Notes: generated from the sequence alone by a model not told the origin. A stretch of 35,722 bases of DNA from Comamonadaceae bacterium (GCA_947454955.1 CANGLW010000021.1:1-35722); one strand, 5' to 3'; shown: positions 7,897 through 15,033, counted from the stretch's first letter. Numbers and translations: made by a program.

Positions 7897-7922
7897 AGCT
7901 TCAGAAAGCAAAAAGCCCGAAC
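7897..7922. repeat. 26-bp direct repeat, copy 2
   Basis: Identical to 5478-5503. In this copy the sequence continues into the second arm of a terminator hairpin, so this is the complete context. The pair encloses 5504-7896. Confidence 0.75.
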
Positions 7923-7933
7923 TAAGTCGGGCT
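7910..7933 (-). terminator. Original tRNA-His terminator, now displaced
   Basis: On the minus strand a 7-bp stem (AGCCCGA at 7914-7920 with TCGGGCT at 7927-7933, 6-base loop) is followed by TTTTT. It lies 16 bases beyond the left copy of the tRNA 3' half. Before insertion of the element this would have been the terminator directly downstream of tRNA-His. Confidence 0.7.
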
Positions 7934-7949
7934 AAGTGCTTGATTTATA

Positions 7950-7997
7950 TGGGGTGGCTGATGGGGCTCGAACCCACGACAACAGGAATCACAATCC
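7950..7997. repeat. attL: 48-bp repeat, tRNA-His 3' half fragment
   Basis: Identical to 15123-15170. It corresponds to tRNA-His from the anticodon stem through the 3' CCA, in minus orientation. The sequence beyond 7997 does not continue into the tRNA 5' half, so this copy is a dead fragment marking the left junction. Confidence 0.93.
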
Positions 7998-8070
7998 CAT
8001 TAAATTATGATTTGCCATTGTTGATTGATGTTGTTACACTCTATATAAATCAACAGGTTACGCAATTTAT

Positions 8071-8088
8071 ACTGTTCATATAAACAGT
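8071..8088. promoter_or_regulatory. Inverted repeat in the left arm
   Basis: ACTGTT (8071-8076) and AACAGT (8083-8088) form a perfect 6-bp inverted repeat with a 6-base A/T spacer, between attL and the integrase gene. GTTGATTGA also occurs twice nearby (8020-8028 and 8095-8103). These could be regulator, excisionase or host-factor sites; the role is unknown. Confidence 0.35.
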
Positions 8089-8127
8089 GTCTCCGTTGAT
8101 TGAAATTCATCAAAATACCCTAAATTT

Positions 8128-8160
8128 GGCTACATGGTGGCTACATGGTGGCTACATGGG
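8128..8160 (+). repeat. Three tandem 11-bp integrase arm-type repeats
   Basis: GGCTACATGGT occurs at 8128-8138 and 8139-8149, with GGCTACATGGG at 8150-8160. The same 11-mer recurs inside the right end (15047-15068). Duplication near both attachment sites and proximity to the integrase gene fit arm-type binding sites for the integrase N-terminal domain. Confidence 0.75.
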
Positions 8161-8186
8161 ATTAGGAAGCAAGGAGCGAGAGGCAA

Positions 8187-9641
8187 ATGGCACGACCACC
8201 CAAAGACCTAAAAATTGACCTGGCCCAGCCCCACAACCTGACTGCCGGGCTGATTGAGCGCCTTACCTGCCCCGAAGGTAAGCAACAGGCTTTCATGCGC
8301 GACAGCGATACCAAAGGTTTGCGGGTACGCGTCACATCCAACGGTGCCAAGTCCTATGTATTTGAGAAAAAGCTATCTCGCCAGACAGTACGCCGCACCA
8401 TCGGGGATACAAGTAACTGGAGCATTGAAGCCGCCAGAGTGGAGGCCCGCCGCCTGTCTAGGATGCTTGATGAAGGTGTCGACCCACGACAAGTAGAGCG
8501 CGATTTACAGGCCGCCACCGCACAGAGAAAGGCCGATGCGATTGCCAAGATTGAGTCCGACAAGCTGGCCGCTATCACTGTCAAAGAGGTCTGGCTTAGG
8601 TATGTAGAGGAACGCCGCCCGTATTGGGGCGAAGCCCATTACCGCGACCACATAACCAAAATCCAACCAGGTGGAGAGAAGCCCAAAAAACGCGGCAGAC
8701 CCGGTGAGACAGTCGCCATGCCATTAGCGCCCTTAATGCCCCTGGCACTTAAAGGCCTCGACCAAGCCACGATTGAAGCATGGGCAGCCAAAGAAGGGCA
8801 GACTCGCCCAACCTCTGCCCGGCTTTCATGGCGACTCTTATCGGTGTTTCTGAATTGGTGCAGCGAACAGCCTGAATATGCAGCTTTACTGCCCGCCAAG
8901 AACCCAGCTAAGACCAAGAAAGCCCGCGAAGCCTTCGGCAAGGCCAGTGCCAAGTCGGATGCGTTGCAGCGAGAGCAACTAGCCGCGTGGTTTGCAGCCG
9001 TTCAAAAGATTCAGAACCCTGTTATTTCGGCATGCCTACAAGTCCTGTTACTCACTGGCGCTCGTTTGAATGAGGTCCTAACCATGCGCTGGGAGGACAT
9101 AAACACCCAATGGAAAGGCATCACCATCAATGACAAGGTAGAGGAAGCAAGAGAAATTCCTTTGACCCCTTACGTAGAAAGCTTAATTACCGCCCTGCCC
9201 CGTCGAAATCAATATGTATTTGCAAGCGCCAGAACATTGGACATGAGCGAACGAAACAAGTCCCGCCGCGAACGCAAGAGCGCCACCAGGGGGAAACCCA
9301 CACCGACAGGAGCCATCTTGGAGACTAGCGCAACTGGCTACATATCCGAACCGAACACCCCGCACACCCGTGCTTGCAGAACAGTTGGGATTGAGGGTTT
9401 GACATTGCACGGTTTGCGCCGCTCGTTCAAGAGCCTGTCTGAGTGGCTGGAATTACCTGTTGGCGCAATCGCACAAATCATGGGACATAAACCGAGCGCA
9501 ACCGCGGAGAAACATTACACGGTGCGCCCACTGGACTTACTACGAATTCACCATGAGAGGTTTGAAGCTTGGATTCTGGAACAGGCTCAAGTGCCGTTTG
9601 TAGCCAATGCGGAGCCGGGTAAGTTGCATGCAGTCAAATAA
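8187..9641 (+). CDS. int: Tyrosine recombinase integrase
   Basis: A 484-residue site-specific recombinase expected to insert and excise the element at tRNA-His. The N-terminal domain (about 1-100, with MRDSDTKGLRVRVT and SYVFEKK) resembles the DUF4102-type arm-binding domain of P4-like integrases. The catalytic residues are Arg293 (TGARLNE), His408/Arg411 (LHGLRRS), His434 (MGHK) and nucleophile Tyr444 (EKHYTV). It is longer than the usual 400-440 aa: there is a basic insertion around 355-385 (ERNKSRRERKS) between the catalytic Arg and the HxLRR box, and another Pro/Lys-rich stretch near 160-180. An AAGGAG lies about 10 bases upstream of the ATG. Confidence 0.95.
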   Translation: MARPPKDLKIDLAQPHNLTAGLIERLTCPEGKQQAFMRDSDTKGLRVRVTSNGAKSYVFEKKLSRQTVRRTIGDTSNWSIEAARVEARRLSRMLDEGVDPRQVERDLQAATAQRKADAIAKIESDKLAAITVKEVWLRYVEERRPYWGEAHYRDHITKIQPGGEKPKKRGRPGETVAMPLAPLMPLALKGLDQATIEAWAAKEGQTRPTSARLSWRLLSVFLNWCSEQPEYAALLPAKNPAKTKKAREAFGKASAKSDALQREQLAAWFAAVQKIQNPVISACLQVLLLTGARLNEVLTMRWEDINTQWKGITINDKVEEAREIPLTPYVESLITALPRRNQYVFASARTLDMSERNKSRRERKSATRGKPTPTGAILETSATGYISEPNTPHTRACRTVGIEGLTLHGLRRSFKSLSEWLELPVGAIAQIMGHKPSATAEKHYTVRPLDLLRIHHERFEAWILEQAQVPFVANAEPGKLHAVK

Positions 9642-9775
9642 AGCAGGCCTGATGCGAAACCTGCAATCTGACAAAACCGCCACCTCTAGCAAAAAGCTAT
9701 TGAGAAAAACTTTCAATCACGCTTAGGCTATGACTAATTCAAAATTGTCCCCGTTAACCACCAACGGAGACATTT

Positions 9776-10009
9776 ATGCCAAGCGAACACATTGCTGTCC
9801 AGATTGCCGACACCTACCGCACACACCTACAGACTGCGTTAAACATGGCAGAGAGCCTAATTCAAGCCAATGACTGTGTAGCCCTGTCCCAAGCAAAAGA
9901 AACGCTCAAGATGGTCTCTGAAGGCCTTGATTCCCTGTTCGACGATTTAGCCGCTGAATTCCCACTGATGGATGCCGACATGCTTCGTGAGTTATCCGAA
10001 GCCTCATAA
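9776..10009 (+). CDS. Small hypothetical protein
   Basis: A 77-residue, acidic, strongly helical protein (TALNMAESLIQAND...LKMVSEGLDSLFDDLAAEFPLMDADML). GGAGA sits about 6 bases before the ATG. I do not recognise a family. It occupies the place between integrase and replication genes where many satellites keep excisionase or small regulators, but its acidity argues against direct DNA binding; it could act on a protein partner. The 130 bases between integrase and this gene hold only a weak hairpin (9643-9664). Confidence 0.6.
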   Translation: MPSEHIAVQIADTYRTHLQTALNMAESLIQANDCVALSQAKETLKMVSEGLDSLFDDLAAEFPLMDADMLRELSEAS

Positions 10010-10022
10010 GTCGATTGCTTTT

Positions 10023-10109
10023 ACCCCGGCTAGGCCCGCGAACCGAAAAGCGGGAGACTTCACCCGCCTGCTGGGGTTTCGATTTGAAGTAACACCGGGA
10101 AGGGGTGTT
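10023..10109 (+). promoter_or_regulatory. Structured RNA leader with alternative hairpins
   Basis: An outer 8-bp stem pairs ACCCCGGC (10023-10030) with GCTGGGGT (10070-10077), including one G-U pair. Inside it, GCGGG (10050-10054) can pair either with CCCGC at 10035-10039 or with CCCGC at 10063-10067; the two are mutually exclusive. A further hairpin, AACACC (10091-10096) with GGTGTT (10104-10109), holds part of the GGGAAGGGG ribosome site of the next gene in its loop and stem. This looks like an attenuator, translation switch or small immunity RNA rather than chance. Confidence 0.5.
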
Positions 10110-10111
10110 TT

Positions 10112-10855
10112 ATGCAAGACCAAACAGGGATTAAGAAGCCTGAGACTCAGCAACAAAGTGAACGCGGGTTTATCGCGTATTTCGGTGAGTATGTGAACAA
10201 CACCAACCCTATCGATTGGAATTACTGGCTCCAACAAATGCCCAGACTTAGCGCCGCCGAAGCCGCCAGGCTCATGTGCGCATTAGACCCAGATGAATTT
10301 GAAAACCTCAAAGCAGACCCCAACCCCAAAGGCAACAGCACAGAAGGCCCACGGCAAAAAGCAAGGAACATTGAGCGTATAGCCGTGAGCGAGGACATGA
10401 AGAGCGCCACACCACGCGAGTGGGCCGAATGGGCGATTGAAAGAAGCATCCATGTGCACGATGTTTTTACCCTTGCGCTTGGCTCTGTTGACGAGGGAAA
10501 ACCTCAAGCAAACCAACCATCACAGAACAGTCAACCAGACCCATTGCCCACCCAAGATATTGCGGTGTTGTTTGCTGGCGTTAGATTCACGCGAGAGCGT
10601 TGGATTAAAAACATTGGACATGCGAAGTGGCTGGCCCCGGCCAATCGCACCAAAGGCCAGCAAGGCGGTGCGCCTGCTACGTGGTGCCCGCTGGAGCTCG
10701 CCCAGCTTATATGTGACAAAGAGAAGGACACCAGAGCCAAGCAAAAGACTCTGAAAAGTCTAAACAGTCGATTCCGTAAGAACCCCGCGCTCAAACCGTG
10801 GGTGGACGCGTGGAATGATTACTACGAACAGTTCAAAGATACTGACGAAGCCTAA
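10112..10855 (+). CDS. Hypothetical element protein, 247 aa
   Basis: The N-terminal part has WNYWLQQMPRLSAAEAARLMCALDPDEF, a W..L...P.LsaaEAA.L..aLDP pattern that I have seen in proteins of unknown function from proteobacterial islands. The middle is Pro/Gln-rich and likely a linker. The C-terminal part is basic and aromatic (SRFRKNPALKPWVDAWNDYYEQF) and could bind nucleic acid. The ribosome site GGGAAGGGG is embedded in a hairpin, so translation is probably regulated. Function unknown; expressed ahead of the replication block, it may be an early regulator or replication accessory. Confidence 0.65.
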   Translation: MQDQTGIKKPETQQQSERGFIAYFGEYVNNTNPIDWNYWLQQMPRLSAAEAARLMCALDPDEFENLKADPNPKGNSTEGPRQKARNIERIAVSEDMKSATPREWAEWAIERSIHVHDVFTLALGSVDEGKPQANQPSQNSQPDPLPTQDIAVLFAGVRFTRERWIKNIGHAKWLAPANRTKGQQGGAPATWCPLELAQLICDKEKDTRAKQKTLKSLNSRFRKNPALKPWVDAWNDYYEQFKDTDEA

Positions 10856-10927
10856 CCAATACCCTGGGATTAACCCCGTGGCTATGGCTGCAAATCAGCG
10901 TAAGTGATTGATTTAAAAGGATTATCA

Positions 10928-10941
10928 AATACCGGGGTATT
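10928..10941. promoter_or_regulatory. 14-bp palindrome upstream of the HTH gene
   Basis: AATACC GG GGTATT is an inverted repeat with 6-bp arms in the 154-base gap (10856-11009) before the HTH gene. It is a candidate operator for the element's regulator. I see no confident promoter hexamers. Confidence 0.4.
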
Positions 10942-11009
10942 AGCGCCAAAAGTGCGGAAATTTTCAATGCGACTGTCATCAACAACGCCATACGGCAAAG
11001 GACAGAAAC

Positions 11010-11246
11010 ATGGAAACACCGCAGACTATCAATGCACGGACGCAAGCCGCGCAACCTTACACACCTCTGGCGCAAGAGACACGCGCCAACCTCCCAACCA
11101 GTGAGGCGGCCTATCACCTGAATCGACGCGAGCAGACCTTGAGGGGCTGGGCTTGCTTGGAAAATGGCCCACTGCGCCCCATGCGTATCAATGGCCGTTT
11201 AGCCTGGCCTGTCTCAGAGCTTCGCCGTTTGCTGGGGGTGGCGTGA
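11010..11246 (+). CDS. AlpA/MerR-like helix-turn-helix protein
   Basis: A 78-residue protein. Its second half reads as a short winged HTH of the AlpA/excisionase type: LPTSEAAYHLNRREQTLRGW, then RINGRLAWPVSELRRLLGV, i.e. a helix-turn-helix, a strand with Gly-Arg and a final helix entering the DNA minor groove. Such proteins in satellites activate integrase or replication genes or act as excisionase. GGACAG is upstream of the ATG. The stop shares a base with the next micro-ORF (TGATG). Confidence 0.7.
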   Translation: METPQTINARTQAAQPYTPLAQETRANLPTSEAAYHLNRREQTLRGWACLENGPLRPMRINGRLAWPVSELRRLLGVA

Positions 11247-11323
11247 TGGTGGCCGCTCTCAAAGAAATCGCACTGCGAATCTGGTGCGCCACTCCAAGCC
11301 GCTGGTGGAGGGCCGCCAAATGA
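11246..11323 (+). CDS. Putative 25-aa micro-protein
   Basis: ATG 11246 opens a 25-codon frame ending at TGA 11321-11323. Its start overlaps the HTH gene stop (TGATG) and its stop overlaps the next start (ATGA at 11320), so it fills the gap exactly. The peptide is cationic and Trp-rich (MVAALKEIALRIW...SRWWRAAK), suggesting an amphipathic helix. It may be a real small protein or just a coupling device that carries ribosomes to 11320. No homologue is known to me. Confidence 0.4.
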   Translation: MVAALKEIALRIWCATPSRWWRAAK

Positions 11324-11670
11324 ATAAAGCCCCGACACACGCCAATGCATCCGGGGCTTACGGTGAACAACTTTCGTTTCTACCGACACCCGCATTATCG
11401 GTCAAATGGCCCAAAGAAACAACCGTGGCCGGGCTGGTATTGAGTGAGCTTTTAGAGGGCTCATTTCTGGACCATCAAGACCTCATTGATGGTGTTTCTT
11501 CGTGGCGCTTGGCCGCGTACATCAACCAACTTCGAAACGATGGCTGGCCCGTTGAAACGATAGAGCGACCTGCACCCTCTGAGGGCTGCCCTAGCCGCTG
11601 TATCGCTCTATATGCGCTGCCGCCCGCCGTGATTGCACAGGCCTTAGAGATGCGAGGTGCCCATGCTTAA
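11320..11670 (+). CDS. Hypothetical protein with winged-helix-like segment
   Basis: A 116-residue protein. GGAGG lies 8 bases before ATG 11320 and supports it over the in-frame ATG at 11284. The central part (VAGLVLSELLEGSFLDHQDLIDGVSSWRLAAYINQLRNDGWPVET) resembles the helix-turn-helix domains of phage proteins that sit beside replication genes, where an SWRLAAYIxxLRxxGWPI pattern is frequent. The C-terminal part contains a strand segment (RCIALYALP). Likely a DNA-binding regulator or replication accessory. It overlaps the primase/helicase gene by 8 bases. Confidence 0.6.
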   Translation: MNKAPTHANASGAYGEQLSFLPTPALSVKWPKETTVAGLVLSELLEGSFLDHQDLIDGVSSWRLAAYINQLRNDGWPVETIERPAPSEGCPSRCIALYALPPAVIAQALEMRGAHA

Positions 11671-13654
11671 CGGTCATGACACCAACCGCGCTCGTGATGC
11701 GCTTTACTCAATCCCCGCTGACCTCGACCGCTCTGAGTGGGTCAGTGTCGGCATGGCCGCCCATGCTGCTGGGCTGGACTTTGATGACTTCAATGACTGG
11801 TCGGCCCAAGGCGTTACCTACAACGAGCAGGCCTGTCGTTCTACCTGGCGAAGCTTCAAAGACGGCAAAGGCATCGGGGCTGGCACGCTATACGCCAAAG
11901 CACGCCAGTATGGGAATGGGCAAACCAGACGACCACATCCCAGCCCCAGGACTATCACCAGACCACTAGAAGCACCTATCAAGCCTCGCGCTGGCATGGG
12001 AGCCACTGAAATATGGGACCGCTGCGAAGCCGCGACTCGCGAACACTCTTACGTTTTGAAAAAACAGGCTTTCGGGGTTGCACTCGATAACCTTCGTGTG
12101 GTCCCAAGTGGTGACAGCCTCACAATTGCAGGTGAGCGTATGGCTGGGTCCCTTGTGGTGCCAGTCCAGCGACCTGATGGCACGCTATCGAGCCTGCAAT
12201 TCATCACGCCACCTGAGACTGCCGCACGCCTCAAAGCGCAAGGCAAAGCTGACAAACTGAACCTGCCTTCGCATCCCGTCGATGGCTGGTTTGTTGTCGG
12301 TGAGCTCGTGCCTGGTGGTGTTACGTACATAGTCGAAGGCATCGGCCAAGGGTGGGCCTGCTGGACCGCGACCGGGCAGACCGCGATTGTCTGTTTTGGC
12401 GCTGGAAACATGGGCAGAGTCGCCTCAGCCCTGCGAGAAAGGGACGCAAGCGCCCAACTCGTGCTGGTGCCTGATGTTGGCAAAGAAAAGCAGGCCGCTC
12501 AAATTGCCGCGGAAGTATCGGGCATGGTTGCCGCAATGCCTGATGGCTGGGAAAAGAACAGCGATGTTCACGACCTGGCCCAACGCGATGGCATGGAGGC
12601 GCTGGCGATGCTGCTGGATAACGCGACAGCACCGACCAAGGCCGAGCCCCGTTACAAGTTGCTCAATGCTGCCGACCTGCGTGACATGCCGCCAATGGCA
12701 TGGCGCATCAAAAACGTTTTGCCAACCTCGGGGCTGGCAGCTGTGTATGGCCCAAGCGCAAGCGGCAAAAGCTTTCTGGGTTTCGACATGGCCGCACACA
12801 TTGCAATGGGTCACACGTGGTTTGGATGCCGCGTAGAGCCTGTTCCAGTGGTGTACGCCGCCCTTGAGGGTGAGGCTGGTTTCAAGCTTCGCGCACAAGC
12901 GTGGGAGTCGCATCGTGGGCATGCTCTACCCAATGACTTGCATCTGATGCTGCAACCGTTCCAGCTAACGGAGGCTGTTGATGTGCAAGACCTGGCCGCA
13001 GTCGTTCCGTCTGGTGGCGTGGTGTTTATCGACACATTGAACCGTGCCGCACCCACCGCAGATGAGAACAGTAGCAAAGACATGGGTGAGATATTGCAAG
13101 CCGCCAAGCGCCTGCAAAGCCTCACCAATGGCCTGGTGGTACTCGTTCACCATACAGGCAAAGACGCGAGTAAAGGCCTACGCGGGCACTCCAGCCTGTT
13201 CGCTGCAATGGACGCGGCTATAGAGGTTTCTCGCGATGGTGACCGCAGACAGTGGCGACTAGCCAAAGCAAAAGACGGTGCGGATGGTGAGGCCCATGCC
13301 TTTTACCTACAGATTGAGGCGCTGGGGACTGATGCTTATGGCGACCCCATCACATCATGCACCGTGCGTGTCGATGGCAGTGCTGAGGATGTAAAGCGCG
13401 TGAAACTGCCCCAAGGTGGAAATCAACGCCTGGTCTATGAAGGCATCCGCGGCATGTTCAAAGATGGCGTGACCGGAAAGGCTGGAGCGCCACCACTTCG
13501 CCCCTGCATTGAGCTCGAAGCCGCTGTAACCGCTGGAGCCCTGAGCCTGACCTGCGAGACCCACCGCCGCGCGACTCGTGCCAGAGAGGCCATCACGGGG
13601 CTGGTTGCGCGTGGTGTTCTCGGATTACACGAAGGGTGGCTATGGACTGCTTAA
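11663..13654 (+). CDS. P4-alpha-like primase/helicase with RepA-type ATPase
   Basis: A 663-residue replication protein. The N-terminus (about 7-75, ALYSIPADLDRSEWVSVGMA) matches a PriCT-type domain. Around 205-290 is a Toprim-like segment related to P4-type primases, with YIVEGIGQGWA keeping the catalytic Glu and CFGAGNM following. Where a DxD-type acidic motif is expected there is VPDVGKEK, so the metal site may be degenerate. A RecA/RepA-like ATPase follows, with Walker A GPSASGKS (about 363-370), Walker B VVFIDT (about 453-458) and VLVHHTGKD. The C-terminus looks like a winged helix. I chose ATG 11663 (GAGG 5 bases upstream) over GTG 11657. It probably initiates replication of the excised element. 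Confidence 0.85.
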   Translation: MLNGHDTNRARDALYSIPADLDRSEWVSVGMAAHAAGLDFDDFNDWSAQGVTYNEQACRSTWRSFKDGKGIGAGTLYAKARQYGNGQTRRPHPSPRTITRPLEAPIKPRAGMGATEIWDRCEAATREHSYVLKKQAFGVALDNLRVVPSGDSLTIAGERMAGSLVVPVQRPDGTLSSLQFITPPETAARLKAQGKADKLNLPSHPVDGWFVVGELVPGGVTYIVEGIGQGWACWTATGQTAIVCFGAGNMGRVASALRERDASAQLVLVPDVGKEKQAAQIAAEVSGMVAAMPDGWEKNSDVHDLAQRDGMEALAMLLDNATAPTKAEPRYKLLNAADLRDMPPMAWRIKNVLPTSGLAAVYGPSASGKSFLGFDMAAHIAMGHTWFGCRVEPVPVVYAALEGEAGFKLRAQAWESHRGHALPNDLHLMLQPFQLTEAVDVQDLAAVVPSGGVVFIDTLNRAAPTADENSSKDMGEILQAAKRLQSLTNGLVVLVHHTGKDASKGLRGHSSLFAAMDAAIEVSRDGDRRQWRLAKAKDGADGEAHAFYLQIEALGTDAYGDPITSCTVRVDGSAEDVKRVKLPQGGNQRLVYEGIRGMFKDGVTGKAGAPPLRPCIELEAAVTAGALSLTCETHRRATRAREAITGLVARGVLGLHEGWLWTA

Positions 13655-13753
13655 CCGAAATTAACCGAAATCACCCTATTCGGTCTTTATCGGTAACCGA
13701 AATTAACCGCCACCCCTATAGGGGGGGTAGGTTTTCGGTGGTTTTTTCGGTGG
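13651..13753. repeat. Iteron-like cluster, candidate replication origin
   Basis: The core ACCGAA or its complement recurs through about 100 bases. Tandem TTAACCGAAA lies at 13651-13660 and 13661-13670, TTCGGT at 13679-13684, and TCGGT A ACCGA (inverted) at 13690-13700. TTTTCGGTGG occurs at 13732-13741 and 13744-13753. A 12-bp palindrome CCCCTATAGGGG lies at 13713-13724. The cluster starts at the stop codon of the primase/helicase, a typical place for an origin recognised by that protein. A regulatory operator array is the alternative. Confidence 0.55.
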
Positions 13754-13759
13754 TGCTCC

Positions 13760-14155
13760 ATGACTGATTTATTCGGACTGGAACACCAGGTAAAGCGTAC
13801 CAATAACCGCCCAGAGTCTGCCGCACTCATTGAAGTGCTGAAGGCTTTGAAGTCTCACCCATCGGTGGTGTGGTGCGAACGAATGAATAGCGGTGCTGCC
13901 AAAGTGGGTAACCGATTTATCCGCTTTGGATTTACTGGCTGCCCTGATGTGTTGGGGCAGTTGGACGATGGCCGCGTGCTGGCCGTGGAGGTTAAAAGCC
14001 CCACCGGAAAGCTAAGGCCAGAGCAATCAATTTTTCTGGACCGCATCAAAGCCGCTGGAGGCGTGGCCTTTGTCGCCAGAGATTGCCGAGACGTATTCAG
14101 AGAACTATCCAGCCACTGCAAACCTATTGCATTTTCAACAAAGGACGAACGATGA
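13760..14155 (+). CDS. VRR-NUC domain nuclease
   Basis: A 131-residue stand-alone VRR-NUC (PD-(D/E)xK) endonuclease. The core reads FTGCPDVLGQL (catalytic Asp), then LAVEVKSPTGKLRPEQ (Glu-x-Lys pair and following Gln), then GGVAFVARDCRDVFREL. The preceding GAAKVGNRFIRFG segment is the usual entry. Stand-alone VRR-NUC proteins occur in phages and islands and can cleave branched DNA; the substrate here is unknown. It follows the iteron-like repeats and overlaps the next gene by ATGA, so it begins a three-gene tail operon. Confidence 0.85.
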   Translation: MTDLFGLEHQVKRTNNRPESAALIEVLKALKSHPSVVWCERMNSGAAKVGNRFIRFGFTGCPDVLGQLDDGRVLAVEVKSPTGKLRPEQSIFLDRIKAAGGVAFVARDCRDVFRELSSHCKPIAFSTKDER

Positions 14156-14571
14156 CACCCAAACGACCCAAAGGATGGCAACCGGGCCAATCCGGTAACC
14201 CCAAAGGTAAACCCCCTGGCTCCGGAGAGCTCCAACGGCTGAGGGCAGCGATTGCACAGCACGTGCCGACCATCCTGGAGCAATTGATAGCCTCCGCCCA
14301 GGGTGGCGACATACAGGCCGCACGGCTGATACTGGAGCGCGTTCTGCCGCCCGTGAAGGCCACAGAACAGCCCGTAGAGATTCAATTGCCCGATGAAGGT
14401 ACGTTGACTGCAAAGGCTGAGGCCCTGCTGTCTGCCGCTGCTGATGGGGTCCTATCGCCAGGACAAGCCTCGCAACTTATCGCCGCTCTTGGCGCTGTTG
14501 CCAAAATTAATGAGATTGACGAACTGACCGCCCGAATTACCAAACTGGAAGCCCTCCATGTCAACACTTGA
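14152..14571 (+). CDS. DUF5681 domain protein
   Basis: A 139-residue protein. Its N-terminus KGWQPGQSGNPKGKPPGSG is the DUF5681 signature (xxxGQSGNPxGRPxG). It is followed by a helical domain with HVPTILEQLIASAQGGDIQAARLILERVLPP. I chose ATG 14152, which forms ATGA with the VRR-NUC stop; the longer frame from 14083 is unsupported. DUF5681 proteins are often found next to phage terminase genes and have been suspected of DNA-packaging or DNA-binding roles. With no large terminase here, an effect on a helper phage's packaging is conceivable but unproven. Confidence 0.8.
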   Translation: MTPKRPKGWQPGQSGNPKGKPPGSGELQRLRAAIAQHVPTILEQLIASAQGGDIQAARLILERVLPPVKATEQPVEIQLPDEGTLTAKAEALLSAAADGVLSPGQASQLIAALGAVAKINEIDELTARITKLEALHVNT

Positions 14572-14815
14572 AAAACGCATCGACAACCTAGAGCAAGCCA
14601 CCAACACCCATACAAACACCGTTGTCTTTGTCAGGTTTGACGAGCCAGGTGAGCCAGACAGAGAGCTTACAGGCCTAGAGGGCTCCTACAGCAAAGCCAC
14701 CTACCAGAAATGGGCACGCATCGATGGGGAGACTGAGCAGGCCTTCAAAGCACGCGCGTGCAGGGAAGTTAAGCGCAACCCAAATGGTGTAGCCCTGCTG
14801 TTCCAAAAAGACTGA
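14558..14815 (+). CDS. Small hypothetical protein, 85 aa
   Basis: The N-terminus (STLEKRIDNLEQATN) predicts a short coiled coil, followed by a strand segment VVFVRFDEPGEPDREL and a charged helical end. It overlaps the DUF5681 gene by 14 bases. No family is recognised. The gene is the last of the element and is followed directly by a strong terminator, so it closes the tail operon. Confidence 0.6.
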   Translation: MSTLEKRIDNLEQATNTHTNTVVFVRFDEPGEPDRELTGLEGSYSKATYQKWARIDGETEQAFKARACREVKRNPNGVALLFQKD

Positions 14816-14837
14816 CAATCAATAAAGGACCTACAAG

Positions 14838-14858
14838 CCCGCCATGTGCGGGTTTTTT
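14838..14858 (+). terminator. Terminator of the element's tail operon
   Basis: CCCGC (14838-14842) pairs with GCGGG (14848-14852) around a 5-base loop and is followed by six T residues (14853-14858). It lies 22 bases after the last stop. From here to the right attachment site (14859-15122) there is no gene; the stretch holds the right-arm repeats and the minus-strand terminator. Confidence 0.85.
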
Positions 14859-15033
14859 ACTTTGGAGCCACCTGAAGTCACCCATGCCGTTAAAGAACGC
14901 ATGCGCTGCGCTTGAGACTCGATGCAGAGCTAGTTACCAAAAGTTTAAAAATGGTTACACAAATTTCAGGCCCAGCCAGAACACCCAGACCAGGTGTCAT
15001 TCAATGCGTGGGGCTGGTCGAACATTGTGCAAA

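Noticed and set aside
7950-8000. Second tRNA-His gene at the left junction
   Set aside because: Only the 3' half from the anticodon stem to CCA is present; sequence past 7997 does not form the 5' half.
8128-8160. Tandem 11-bp repeats as a CRISPR array
   Set aside because: Repeats are contiguous with no spacers and recur at the other end of the element beside the attachment site, which fits integrase arm sites.
13651-13753. ACCGAA repeats as a CRISPR or terminator
   Set aside because: Units are 10-12 bp, mixed in orientation and lack spacers; no T-tract follows a stem.
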